Positions 43,375 through 51,751 of a stretch of DNA of 64,000 nucleotides are shown one piece after another; positions within the stretch are counted from its first letter, which is position 1; every line of letters starts with the position of its first letter. The translations under genes were made by a program, and so were the position numbers. This DNA is from Tessaracoccus sp. MC1865 (GTDB lineage Bacteria; Actinomycetota; Actinomycetes; Propionibacteriales; Propionibacteriaceae), in NCBI RefSeq assembly GCF_017815535.1, contig NZ_CP072596.1, positions 310,001 through 374,000 on the forward strand, written 5' to 3'. The notes beneath the pieces are model-generated. The model had not been told where the DNA came from. It worked only from the letters and a program-made list of their open reading frames with translations, and made no database searches.

Positions 43375-43493
43375 GGGACCAACCTTCGCACATCCGGGCA
43401 CTTCCGCGTAGCGGGTTGGGCCCCCTGCTGTCTCATTCCGGGGAAGCGTGCAAGGATGGGCGAGGCACCTGGGTTCGTCGGAAGGAGTGGGTT

Positions 43494-44084
43494 GTGGACG
43501 TGTTCGATGAGGATGCGGAGCCGTTCGACTTGAAGAACGACGTCGAGGAAACAGACGACGCTGATCTGGACGATTTCGACGACGACGATGACGACCTCGA
43601 AGACGCCACCGAGGACGACATCGACCTTGTGGTCGCGCTCTACCGCGAAGACGGTAAGGCCACTGCGGTGCCCATGGACTACGACCTCGCCAACGACTTC
43701 GACGAGCTCATCCGTCAGCTGAGCCGCCTCCCAGGCGACTCGGGCGCCGACGGCTGGGTCTCCGTGGCCGGCGAGTTCTTCGTGTTGTGCCGCGTGCGCG
43801 GCCGCACCGTCGAGGTGCTGCTGTCCGACGCGACGGCCGCCAACGACTGGCCCCTGGCCCGCGACGTGGTCGACTACCTAGGCGAGGACGTGCCGGACGA
43901 GGACGACGACTCCTTCCCGCTGGGCGACCTCGAGATCTACGCAGCCAGCGGTCTCCGCGGCTTCGAGATGGAGGCCATCGCCACGGATTACGACGAGGAT
44001 TCCGACGTCCTCCTCGGCGTCATCGCGAAGAAGCTGAAGATCGGCGCGGAGTTCGAGCGCGCCGCCGAGTCCTTCGACGACTGA
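43494..44084 (+). CDS. tRNA adenosine deaminase-associated protein
   Basis: Predicted at 196 residues from GTG 43494, behind GGAAGGAG. The N-terminal 50 residues are strongly acidic (runs of Asp and Glu), then a compact domain with [16 protein letters not shown]. This family is found beside tadA in actinobacteria, and here tadA starts 8 nt after its stop. It is named for that linkage; a direct role in tRNA editing is not proven. Confidence 0.85.
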   Translation: MDVFDEDAEPFDLKNDVEETDDADLDDFDDDDDDLEDATEDDIDLVVALYREDGKATAVPMDYDLANDFDELIRQLSRLPGDSGADGWVSVAGEFFVLCRVRGRTVEVLLSDATAANDWPLARDVVDYLGEDVPDEDDDSFPLGDLEIYAASGLRGFEMEAIATDYDEDSDVLLGVIAKKLKIGAEFERAAESFDD

Positions 44085-44092
44085 CCTGGGCC

Positions 44093-44548
44093 GTGGGCAC
44101 GCGCTGGCATGACGCGATGCGTCGCGCGCTGGCCGAGGCGTCGGGCGCGGAAGCGCACGGCGACGTACCCATCGGCGCCGTCGTCCTGAACCCGGCCGGG
44201 GAGGTCATCGCCGCTGCCGGGAACGAACGGGAACTCACCGGGGACCCCACCGCGCATGCGGAGGTCGTCGCCATCCGCCGCGCCGCGCAGGCAGTGGGGG
44301 AGTGGCGGCTCACCGGCTGCACGCTCGTGGTCACCCTGGAACCCTGCACCATGTGCGCCGGCGCCATCGTCGCCTCGCGGATCGGGCACCTCGTGTTCGG
44401 CGCGTTCGACGAGAAGGCCGGCGCCGTCTCGTCGCTGTGGGACGTGGTGCGCGACCCCCGGCTCAACCACCGCCCGACGGTGACCTCACGGGTCCTGGAA
44501 ACCGAATGCGCCGCGATCCTCGAGCAGTTCTTCGCCGCCAAACGCTAG
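44093..44548 (+). CDS. tadA: tRNA-specific adenosine deaminase
   Basis: Predicted at 151 residues from GTG 44093. Zinc ligands and catalytic Glu are in HAEVVAI and PCTMCAGAIVASRI; DVPIGAVVLN and FGAFDEKAGAV complete the TadA pattern. It deaminates A34 to inosine in tRNA-Arg(ACG). Cotranscribed with its acidic partner. Confidence 0.93.
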   Translation: MGTRWHDAMRRALAEASGAEAHGDVPIGAVVLNPAGEVIAAAGNERELTGDPTAHAEVVAIRRAAQAVGEWRLTGCTLVVTLEPCTMCAGAIVASRIGHLVFGAFDEKAGAVSSLWDVVRDPRLNHRPTVTSRVLETECAAILEQFFAAKR

Positions 44549-44587
44549 GTGAACCCCCCTGCCCGCTCATGACAGCTGGGCCGCGGC

Positions 44588-45766
44588 TCAGTCGAGGATG
44601 GAGATGCCGCCGCGCAGGTCCGGCTGCGCCTTGCGGAACACGACGGCCACCACCAGCGCCAGCACGCCGGCCCCCGCGGCGATGAACAGCGCGCCGGGCG
44701 CCCCCACCGCGTCGATCGCTACGCCGGCGACGGCCGCGCACACAGAGGTGCCCAGCAACTGGCCGGTGCCGATCCAGCCGTAAGCCTCCGCTGTGTCGGC
44801 GAACGGCACGCTGCCGGCGATGACCGAGGACACGGCCGCCAGGGCGGGCGCGATGCCGACGCCCGCGATGAACAGGGCGGCGGTCAGGCCCCAGAAGCCG
44901 GTCAGGATCGCGGCCAACACGAGGCCGACCACCATGATCATGGTGCGCAGGGCCAGCGACCAGCGCGAGATGGGCCGGTTGCCCGCCGCGAGCCCGCCGA
45001 TGAGCGAACCGAACGACGTGATGCCCAGCACCACGCCGGCGAGGATCGAGCCTTCGTCGAAGCTGGCCACGACACCCACCTCGACGGCGGCGAAGGCGCC
45101 CAGGAACAGCGCCGAGGTGACCATCATGAGGATCACGGACGGGTTCTGGAGCACGCGGCCCAGCTTGCGGTCCGTCTGCGGGATCTTCATGGTGCGCACG
45201 GCCGGCGCCAGCATGAAGGCGAGGCCGCCGACGATCTGTACGGCCACCACGATGAGCAGCGCCACGGTGGTGTCGAACGCGGCCACCAGCATGGTGATGG
45301 ACACCGGTCCGATGACCCAGATGACCTCCTGCAGCGCGGCGTCGAAGCTGAAGAGCGTCGTCAGCAGGGGGCGCGGGGTCACCCGGGGATACAGCGTGCG
45401 GACCGCCGGGATCACGGGCGGGACGGTGCCGCCGCCCAGGGCGCCCAGCACGATGAGCCAGAACAGGGGGAGGGTGGGGAACAGCGCGAGGGCCGAGAAG
45501 GCGGTGACGGACAGGAGGGTGCACACCAGCAGCACCCGGAAGGTGCCGAACCTGCTCAGCAGCCGCGACACCGGCGGCCCGGCCACGGCCATGGCCGCGG
45601 AGAACGACGCGAGCACCAGGCCCGCGGCGGTGTAGGTGCCCTGGGCCCGCTCCACGTGCATGAGGATCCCCAGCGTGTACATCCCGGCCGGGAACCGGGC
45701 GGCTAGCTGGGCCGCCAGGATGAGCGGGAGTCCCGGGACACGGAGGAGGGCCGAGATTTCACGCAC
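44588..45766 (-). CDS. Major facilitator superfamily transporter
   Basis: Predicted at 392 residues with about twelve hydrophobic segments. GTG 45766 is chosen because a TACAGT box ends 6 nt before it and upstream residues are not protein-like. SRFGTFRVLL between helices 2 and 3 and VPPVIPAVRTLYP are typical of drug-efflux-type MFS proteins. Substrate unknown. Confidence 0.85.
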   Translation of the reverse strand: MREISALLRVPGLPLILAAQLAARFPAGMYTLGILMHVERAQGTYTAAGLVLASFSAAMAVAGPPVSRLLSRFGTFRVLLVCTLLSVTAFSALALFPTLPLFWLIVLGALGGGTVPPVIPAVRTLYPRVTPRPLLTTLFSFDAALQEVIWVIGPVSITMLVAAFDTTVALLIVVAVQIVGGLAFMLAPAVRTMKIPQTDRKLGRVLQNPSVILMMVTSALFLGAFAAVEVGVVASFDEGSILAGVVLGITSFGSLIGGLAAGNRPISRWSLALRTMIMVVGLVLAAILTGFWGLTAALFIAGVGIAPALAAVSSVIAGSVPFADTAEAYGWIGTGQLLGTSVCAAVAGVAIDAVGAPGALFIAAGAGVLALVVAVVFRKAQPDLRGGISILD

Positions 45767-45847
45767 CGGCCTACTGTACGCGCCGGGCGCGGGTGGCTGG
45801 CAAACCACGATTGGTGATCGCCGGTGGGAATCACTACACTGGTCTGC

Positions 45848-45932
45848 GGTGATGTGTCTGAGCGGCCGAAAGAGCTCGCCTCGAAAGCGAGAGTAGGGCA
45901 ACCTACCGGGGGTTCAAATCCCTCCATCACCG
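45848..45932 (+). tRNA. tRNA-Ser (CGA anticodon)
   Basis: Acceptor arms GGTGATG (45848-45854) and CATCACC (45925-45931) pair fully. The anticodon stem CTCGC/GCGAG encloses a 7-nt loop with CGA at 45882-45884. A long variable arm (GTAGG-GCAA-CCTAC) identifies the serine class. The T loop is TTCAAAT. CCA is not encoded. Confidence 0.96.
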
Positions 45933-45938
45933 CCGACG

Positions 45939-45964
45939 AACCCCCGGAAGAGATTCCGGGGGTT
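45939..45964 (+). terminator. Terminator-like hairpin after tRNA-Ser
   Basis: AACCCCCGGAA and TTCCGGGGGTT form an 11-bp perfect stem with a 4-nt loop, 7 nt after the tRNA. Only a short, broken T-run follows. Confidence 0.7.
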
Positions 45965-46016
45965 CAACGTTTCTATGGGCCCCGGAGCCGAGGCTACGGG
46001 CGTGCGTGCGACGGGC

Positions 46017-46559
46017 TCAGCTCTCCGTCGTCGGCGAGGGGGACGGGGACGCAGACTCGTCCGTGGCCACCGGCGGCCTGCAGATCGAACCGCCGGCGGA
46101 CGACACCTGGTAGATGATCTGTTCCGTGGGCGCGTAGCCCTGCCAGGCGGTGCCGACCAGCACGTCGAGGGTGCCGTCGATGCGGTCGTCGTACTCGATC
46201 TTCGGGTCGATGAAGTTCGACATCAGCAGCCGCATGGCGGGGTACTGGTCCTTGTTGCCGCGGATCACCGTCTCCTTGATGGTCTCCTCGGTGTCGTCGA
46301 CGCTCACCACGTTGTACCCGCCGTCGGTCAGTTGCGTGCCGATCCGACGCGCCAACCCGGAGGTGAAGCCGCCGTTGTACACGTGCACGAACACCATGGT
46401 GGGGTTGACGAACTCCGTGGCTTCAGTGACGCACGGCGTGGGCGGTGTCGTCGGCAGCGGCGCGGTGAGTTCGCGCCAGCCCCACAGGAAACCCCACCCG
46501 AGAAAGCCCAGCAGACCCAGCAGAATCACCGGGGTGGCTATCAGGCGGAAGATGCGCAC
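46017..46559 (-). CDS. LytR_C domain membrane protein
   Basis: Predicted at 180 residues from GTG. One membrane segment (about 8-28) precedes an extracellular LytR C-terminal domain with VFVHVYNGGFTSGLARRIGTQL and a repeated beta-alpha pattern, then a Ser/Pro-rich tail. Stand-alone LytR_C proteins bind the cell wall; the LCP catalytic domain is absent. It follows the gene at 46896 by 43 nt and is probably cotranscribed with it. Confidence 0.8.
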   Translation of the reverse strand: MRIFRLIATPVILLGLLGFLGWGFLWGWRELTAPLPTTPPTPCVTEATEFVNPTMVFVHVYNGGFTSGLARRIGTQLTDGGYNVVSVDDTEETIKETVIRGNKDQYPAMRLLMSNFIDPKIEYDDRIDGTLDVLVGTAWQGYAPTEQIIYQVSSAGGSICRPPVATDESASPSPSPTTES

Positions 46560-46602
46560 TTGTTTACATTCGCTTTCGTCGAGGAGTTTCCCTGGTGGGA
46601 GA

Positions 46603-46896
46603 TTACTTCAACTCGAGGACCCTGGCGTGCATTGTCTGCCGTTGCTGGAGCGCGGCGCGCAGCGCCCGGTGCAACCCGTCCTCCAGGTAGAGCTCGCCGC
46701 GGTAGGACACGACGTGCGCGAAGAGGTCGCCGTAGAAGGTGGAATCCTCCTCGAGCAGCGCCTCCAGATCCAGCGTGCGCTTGGTGGTCACGAGTTCGTC
46801 GAGGCGCACCTGATGGGGCGCGATCGCGATCCACTGCTTCTGGGTGTACCCGTGGTCCGGGTAGGGGCGGGAATCGCCGACTCGCTTGAAGATCAC
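46603..46896 (-). CDS. Conserved actinobacterial protein, often labelled VapB-family antitoxin
   Basis: Predicted at 97 residues from GTG 46896; TAGGCT ends 6 nt before it. VRLDELVTTKRTLDLEALLE, DSTFYGDLF and ELYLEDGLHRALRAALQQR are highly conserved in actinobacteria. Database names call it a VapB-type antitoxin, but there is no PIN toxin beside it and the next gene encodes a LytR_C protein, so a housekeeping role is more likely. Confidence 0.75.
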   Translation of the reverse strand: MIFKRVGDSRPYPDHGYTQKQWIAIAPHQVRLDELVTTKRTLDLEALLEEDSTFYGDLFAHVVSYRGELYLEDGLHRALRAALQQRQTMHARVLELK

Positions 46897-47005
46897 GCCG
46901 CCAGCCTACCCAACCCGCCCCCCGCCCGGAGCCAGCTGTGCCCACTGGGGCCTCCGTGCGTCGTAAACACGCCCGTGCGACGGGGGTCTGTGGGACGATG
47001 CGGAC

Positions 47006-48655
47006 GTGAACGATGCAGCACCAACTGACCAGATCAGGGCCGGCTACACCTTCGAGGCGCCGGCAGCGACGCTGGGCGTCCTCGTCGACGGAGAGCCCGC
47101 CGTCGACGTGCCCATCCGCATCCCCCTGTCGATGTTCAACAGGCACGGCCTGGTGGCCGGGGCCACCGGCACGGGCAAGACCAAGACCCTGCAGGTGATG
47201 GCCGAGGCGCTGTCGACGGCCGGCGTGCCCGTGTTCGCCGCGGACATCAAGGGCGACCTCAGCGGCATGGCGTCGCCGGGCGAATCGAACGATAATATCC
47301 TCGCCCGCACGCAGAAGCAGGGCCAGCCCTGGCAGCCGACGGCGTTCCCCGCCGAGTTCTACGCCCTGGGCGGGCAGGGCATCGGCGTTCCGGTGCGGGC
47401 GGCCGTGTCGTCGTTCGGCCCCATCCTCCTGTCCAAGGTGCTGGGCCTCAACCAGGTGCAGGAATCCTCGCTGGGGCTGGTGTTCCACTACGCCGACAAG
47501 AACGGCCTGCTGCTCCTCGACCTCAAGGACCTCGTCGGCCTGCTCAAGTGGCTCACCTCGGATGAGGGCAAGCCGGAACTGAAAGGCATCGGCGGGGTGT
47601 CGACGGCCACCGCCGGCGTGATCCTCCGCTCGCTCGTGACGCTCTCGGACCAGGGTGGCGACGTCTTCTTCGGCGAGCCCGAGTTCGAGCCCTCGGAGTT
47701 GCTGCGGGTGGCGCCGGACGGCCGCGGCGTGGTGTCGCTGCTGGAACTGCCGCAACTCGCCACGCAGCCCGCGCTGTTCTCCACGTTCCTGATGTGGCTG
47801 CTGGCAGACCTGTTCACGTCGCTGCCCGAGGTGGGCGACCTCGACAAGCCCAAGCTGGTGTTCTTCTTCGACGAGGCCCACCTGCTCTTCAACGATGCGT
47901 CGAAGGCGTTCCTCCAGGCCATCACGCAGACCGTCCGGCTGATCCGCTCCAAGGGCATCGGCGTGTTCTTCGTAACGCAGACACCCAAGGACGTGCCCGA
48001 CGACGTGCTGGCCCAGCTCGGTTCGCGCGTCCAGCACCAGCTCAGGGCCCACACGCCCAACGATGCGAAGGCCCTCAAGGCCACCGTTGACACCTACCCG
48101 CACTCCCACTACGACCTCGAGCAGGTGCTGCAGCAGCTGGGCATCGGCGAGGCCGTCGTGACCGTGATGAGCGAGAAGGGCGCGCCCACCCCGGTGGCCT
48201 GGACGCGGATCTGGGCGCCGGCCTCCTCGATGTCGCCGACGCCGGAGGCCCAGTTGCGGGCCTCGGTGGAGGCGTCGCCCCTGTTCGCGCGGTACGGCCA
48301 GGCGGTGGACAGGGAATCGGCCTACGAGATCCTGACCCGCCGGCTCGAGGCCGGCTCGGCGCAGGCCGCGGCCGAACGGCTGGAGGCGGAGCGGGCGGAG
48401 GCCGAGGCCGCCGCCCAGAAGGAGCAGGAGCGCACCCAGCAGGAGTGGGAGAAGCAGCAGCGCGAGAACGAGCGCGAGCTGGCCCAGCTGGAGCGCGAAC
48501 GCAAGCAGGCGGAGGCCGAGCGTCGCCGCTATGAGCGGGAGAACCCGTCGCTGATCGAGCAGGTCACGAAGTCGCCGGTGTTCAAGGACGTCATGCGCAC
48601 GGCCGGCCGCGAGATCGTGCGCAGCATCTTCGGCACCGGCCGCCGGGGGCGGTAG
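47006..48655 (+). CDS. HerA-like/DUF853 ATPase
   Basis: Predicted at 549 residues from GTG. Walker A GATGTGKTKT (52-61) and Walker B LVFFFDEAHLLF (about 290) belong to the HerA/FtsK class; the sensor region TQTPKDVPDDVLAQLGSR is typical of DUF853. From about 440 a charged coiled coil (runs of Glu, Arg and Gln) leads to a short C-terminal helix. The function of these hexameric motors is not settled; no NurA nuclease is adjacent. Its stop is 4 nt from that of the convergent lipoprotein gene. Confidence 0.88.
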   Translation: MNDAAPTDQIRAGYTFEAPAATLGVLVDGEPAVDVPIRIPLSMFNRHGLVAGATGTGKTKTLQVMAEALSTAGVPVFAADIKGDLSGMASPGESNDNILARTQKQGQPWQPTAFPAEFYALGGQGIGVPVRAAVSSFGPILLSKVLGLNQVQESSLGLVFHYADKNGLLLLDLKDLVGLLKWLTSDEGKPELKGIGGVSTATAGVILRSLVTLSDQGGDVFFGEPEFEPSELLRVAPDGRGVVSLLELPQLATQPALFSTFLMWLLADLFTSLPEVGDLDKPKLVFFFDEAHLLFNDASKAFLQAITQTVRLIRSKGIGVFFVTQTPKDVPDDVLAQLGSRVQHQLRAHTPNDAKALKATVDTYPHSHYDLEQVLQQLGIGEAVVTVMSEKGAPTPVAWTRIWAPASSMSPTPEAQLRASVEASPLFARYGQAVDRESAYEILTRRLEAGSAQAAAERLEAERAEAEAAAQKEQERTQQEWEKQQRENERELAQLERERKQAEAERRRYERENPSLIEQVTKSPVFKDVMRTAGREIVRSIFGTGRRGR

Positions 48656-48659
48656 CAGC

Positions 48660-50054
48660 TCAGTCGACGGTGTAGGTGGGGATGTCCGGATCCTCGCGCA
48701 CAGCGTCCGACAACGCCTGCAGTTCCTCGGCCAGCGCCTGCGCGCCCAGGTCACCCCTGAGGAACTGCCCCCAGAGGCGGTTGTAGTCCTCGGACAGGCC
48801 GTAGTGGGACACGAAGCGCCACGAGTACACGTCCTCCCCGGCGTCTGCCAGGAGGCGGGTCTGCGCGGCCAACGCCGTCGACTCCAGGTCTGCCGGCACC
48901 GTGGTGCGCACGACCGTGGGCACCAGGTTGTTCCGTGCGAACGACTCCGCGGCCTCCCTCGACAGCAGCGTCCGCAGGAGTTCCTGCCCGCCGGCCGGGT
49001 TCGCTGAGTTCTTCGGCACCATGAACTGCTCGATGGGCTGCGCATGCGCGGCGGACCAGGGCAGCGTCGGCGCGGCCGTGAGCGCGGGCACCGGGGAAAC
49101 CGTCATCTCGAAGCCGTGGCTGGTGCGGCCCTCCATCTCCCTGGCGATCCAGGACCCCGACGGGTAAAACAGCGCCTTCTGGTGCTGCGACCACTCCGCC
49201 TGGGCGTCCACGTACGCCCCGCCATGGCGGACGAAGCCCGCGGCCACGCACTCCGCCAGGGACTGCAGCACCCCGGCGACGGCGGGGTGGGACCAGCCCT
49301 CGGGCTCTAGGTTGTCGAGCGCGCGGCGCACGTCGTGGCCGCCCTCCTTGATGGCCGACGAGATGGCCAGCTCGGCGTAGTAGCTGGCGGCGTCGTCGCC
49401 CCACACGAACAGGTCCTGGCCCAACCCGCGGGCCTGCTCGCCGAGCTCCAACAGCTCGTCCCAGGCGGTGGGCACGGCCCAGCCCTGAGCCGCGAAGTGG
49501 CTGGCGGAGTGCCAGAGCCCGTAGACGCTGAGTGCGTAGTCCAGCGCCACGTGGCGTCCGTTGAACGTGCCGGCCTGCACCACGCCGCTGTACAGCGTCT
49601 CCTCGATGGGGATGCCCTCGAGGTTGACGGACGACATCAGGTCGTCGAGCGGCAGGAGTTCGTCGACGATGTCCGCGACGGCCAGCTGGTGGCTGCCGGA
49701 GTTGTCGACGAGGTCCGGCGGGGTGGCGCCGTCGGCGAACAGGGGCGCCACGTCTGCGGTGATGTCGCTACTCGCGGACACCTGGACCCGCAGGCCCTCA
49801 TAGGTCTTCCGCATGGCGGTGGCGGCGTCGCGCACGTAGCCGACGCCGAAGGCGCCGTCGAAGATGACGGCCTTGACGCTGCTGGGCACCGTGAGCCCGA
49901 AGGGATGGGTGGCCGTGGGGCTGGGCTCCGGCGTGGAGGTGGGGCTCCCCGTCTGGCTCTCGCCCGGGGGCGCCGGCGGCTGGGTGTTGACGCACGCCGT
50001 GAGCGGCACGACGGCGGCCGCAGCCAGGAAGTGTCGTCGCCCCAGAATGGTCAT
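48660..50054 (-). CDS. Extracellular solute-binding lipoprotein (sugar ABC type)
   Basis: Predicted at 464 residues; TAGAGT ends 6 nt before the ATG. GRRHFLAAAAVVPLTAC combines a Tat-like signal with a lipobox (Cys at about 21), then a Pro/Ser/Thr linker. The mature protein has the family 1 binding-protein pattern (WDELLELGEQ, QKALFYPSGSWIAREMEG). It resembles N-acetylglucosamine or oligosaccharide binders of the NgcE kind. No permease or ATPase is next to it, so it must work with a transporter encoded elsewhere. Confidence 0.85.
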   Translation of the reverse strand: MTILGRRHFLAAAAVVPLTACVNTQPPAPPGESQTGSPTSTPEPSPTATHPFGLTVPSSVKAVIFDGAFGVGYVRDAATAMRKTYEGLRVQVSASSDITADVAPLFADGATPPDLVDNSGSHQLAVADIVDELLPLDDLMSSVNLEGIPIEETLYSGVVQAGTFNGRHVALDYALSVYGLWHSASHFAAQGWAVPTAWDELLELGEQARGLGQDLFVWGDDAASYYAELAISSAIKEGGHDVRRALDNLEPEGWSHPAVAGVLQSLAECVAAGFVRHGGAYVDAQAEWSQHQKALFYPSGSWIAREMEGRTSHGFEMTVSPVPALTAAPTLPWSAAHAQPIEQFMVPKNSANPAGGQELLRTLLSREAAESFARNNLVPTVVRTTVPADLESTALAAQTRLLADAGEDVYSWRFVSHYGLSEDYNRLWGQFLRGDLGAQALAEELQALSDAVREDPDIPTYTVD

Positions 50055-50096
50055 GCAGGAACTCTAGCCCCGCGCCCGCCGGGAGCACCCTTCTTG

Positions 50097-50124
50097 CCTG
50101 CCCGGCGCCCGGCGCCGGGACAGG
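50097..50124 (-). terminator. Hairpin after lysC
   Basis: CCCGGCGCC and GGCGCCGGG arms, extended by CCTG and CAGG around a bulged A, lie 13 nt after the aspartate kinase stop, before the solute-binding gene. Confidence 0.45.
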
Positions 50125-50136
50125 GGGAGGGCAAGG

Positions 50137-51411
50137 TCAGCGACCGGTGCCCGCGTAGACAGTGGCCTCGGCCGAGCCGTCGAGCCCGAAGGCGCTGTGG
50201 GCGGCGCGGACGGCGTCGTCGACATCATCGGCGCCGACGATCACCGAGATGCGGATCTCCGAGGTGGAGATCATCTGCAGGTTCACGTCTGCCTTGGCCA
50301 GAGCGTCGAAGAACGTGGCGGAGACGCCCGGGTGCGAGCGCATGCCCACGCCCACCACCGAGACCTTGCCGATCTGGTCGTCGTAGAGCACCTCCTCGAA
50401 ACCCACCTCGTCCTTGATGGCGTCGAGCGCGGCGATGGCCTTGGCGCCCAGGTCCATGGGGAGGGTGAACGAGATGTCCGTGGCGGCGTCCGACAGGCGC
50501 GAGATGTTCTGCACGATCATGTCGATGTTGATGTCGGCCTGGGCGATCGCGCGGAAGATGCTGGCGGCTTCGCCCACCCGGTCCGGCACGTTGACGATGG
50601 TGATCTTGGCTTCGGTGCGGTCGTGGGCGACACCGGTGATGATGGCTTCTTCCATGGCTCCGTCTTTCGTGATCTGATCCTGGCTCTTGACCCAGGTGCC
50701 GGGCTTGTCGGTGAACGAGGAACGCACGTGCACGGGCACGCCCTCGCGGCGCGCGTACTCGACGCAGCGCAGGTGCAGGATCTTGGCGCCGCTGGCGGCC
50801 ATCTCCATCATGTCCTCGTAGCCGATCTCGCTGATCTGGCGGGCGGACTTCACGATGCGCGGATCCGCCGTGTAGACGCCGTCCACATCCGAGTAGATCT
50901 CGCAGTAGTCGGCGCCCAGCGCGGAGGCGAGCGCGACGGCGGTGGTGTCCGACGCGCCGCGGCCGAGCGTCGTCACGTCCTTGGTGGTCTGGGCGACGCC
51001 CTGGAAGCCCGCGACGATCACGACGCTGCCCTCTTCGAGCGACTTCACGACGCGGCCCGGGGTGATGTCGATGATGCGCGCGTTTCCGTGGGTGGGGGTG
51101 GTGAGGATGCCGGCCTGTGATCCGGTGTAGGACACCGCCTCCACGCCGAGGTCCGCCAGCGCCATCGCCAGCAGCGCGGCCGACTGGCGCTCGCCGGTGG
51201 TCAGCAGCATGTCGAGTTCGCGTGACTTGGGGCTGGGGGAGACCTGCAGCGCCAGGTCCATCAACTCGTCGGTGGTGTCACCCATGGCGGAGATGACGAT
51301 GATGACGTCGTGCCCCTCGCCGCGGGTGCGTGCGATGCGGCGGGCGACGCGCTTGATGGACTCCGCGTCCTGAACCGAACTGCCGCCGAACTTCTGAACG
51401 ATGCGACCCAT
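50137..51411 (-). CDS. lysC: Aspartate kinase
   Basis: Predicted at 424 residues, with AGGAGG 9 nt before the ATG. KFGGSSV begins the kinase domain; the two C-terminal ACT domains hold [13 protein letters not shown] for Lys/Thr feedback. It phosphorylates aspartate for lysine, threonine, methionine and diaminopimelate. An internal ATG at residue 253 (50655) opens [20 protein letters not shown], matching the start of the separate beta subunit known in Corynebacterium, with CGGAG 4 nt before it; a 172-residue second product (50655-50137) is likely. asd is not adjacent. Confidence 0.95.
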   Translation of the reverse strand: MGRIVQKFGGSSVQDAESIKRVARRIARTRGEGHDVIIVISAMGDTTDELMDLALQVSPSPKSRELDMLLTTGERQSAALLAMALADLGVEAVSYTGSQAGILTTPTHGNARIIDITPGRVVKSLEEGSVVIVAGFQGVAQTTKDVTTLGRGASDTTAVALASALGADYCEIYSDVDGVYTADPRIVKSARQISEIGYEDMMEMAASGAKILHLRCVEYARREGVPVHVRSSFTDKPGTWVKSQDQITKDGAMEEAIITGVAHDRTEAKITIVNVPDRVGEAASIFRAIAQADINIDMIVQNISRLSDAATDISFTLPMDLGAKAIAALDAIKDEVGFEEVLYDDQIGKVSVVGVGMRSHPGVSATFFDALAKADVNLQMISTSEIRISVIVGADDVDDAVRAAHSAFGLDGSAEATVYAGTGR

Positions 51412-51751
51412 GTGTAAGAACCTCCTGAGGACCGCGTATCAGGATAGTTCGCCCGGGGCCTGGAAGCGAGGGCCGTCCGCCGCGCACCGGGTCGCCGTCG
51501 TCCGGCGACGTGCGCACCAGCGCTGGGGGCAGTCCCGGCGCGTGGAATCAGGCTGAGCATTGAACAAGCAGGCGGTCGTTCATTGCTGGGTTTATCCCTG
51601 TGGACGGCGCCAAATCCAGCATTGAACGAGGAGGTCGTGGTTCATTGCTGGGTTCAGCCCTGTGGACGACGCCGAATCAAGATTCGGGTCGCCAGGGCGA
51701 CCCCCGCACCCGCCCCGACGGCGCCCGGCCCCAGCGGGTAATGTCGGGCCC
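51412..51751. promoter_or_regulatory. Divergent intergenic region with tandem repeat, lysC and DUF480 gene
   Basis: 340 bp without a supportable gene. It holds the lysC ribosome binding site, a possible lysC -10 TATCCT (51446-51441), two 62-bp tandem units (51556-51679), and TAATGT (51739-51744) 7 nt before the DUF480 gene start. Confidence 0.5.
51556..51679. repeat. Two tandem 62-bp units with conserved hairpin arms
   Basis: Units start at 51556 and 51618. In both, AGCATTGAAC and GTTCATTGCT form a near-perfect inverted repeat (one mismatch) around a 12-nt loop. The arms are identical between units while the loops differ, then both continue into CCCTGTGGACG. Conservation of arms but not loops suggests the structure or the arm sequence matters. 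Confidence 0.7.

Noticed and set aside
45939..45964. Attachment-site copy of the tRNA-Ser 3' end
   Set aside because: The sequence is a self-complementary hairpin directly after the tRNA and does not repeat the tRNA 3' end.
46603..46896. Functional antitoxin of a toxin-antitoxin pair
   Set aside because: No toxin gene is adjacent and the sequence is a broadly conserved actinobacterial protein; the name appears to be inherited.
46541..49045. Long minus-strand frame of about 834 codons
   Set aside because: It crosses three well-supported genes and has no family motifs; it is a high-GC shadow of the HerA-like gene.
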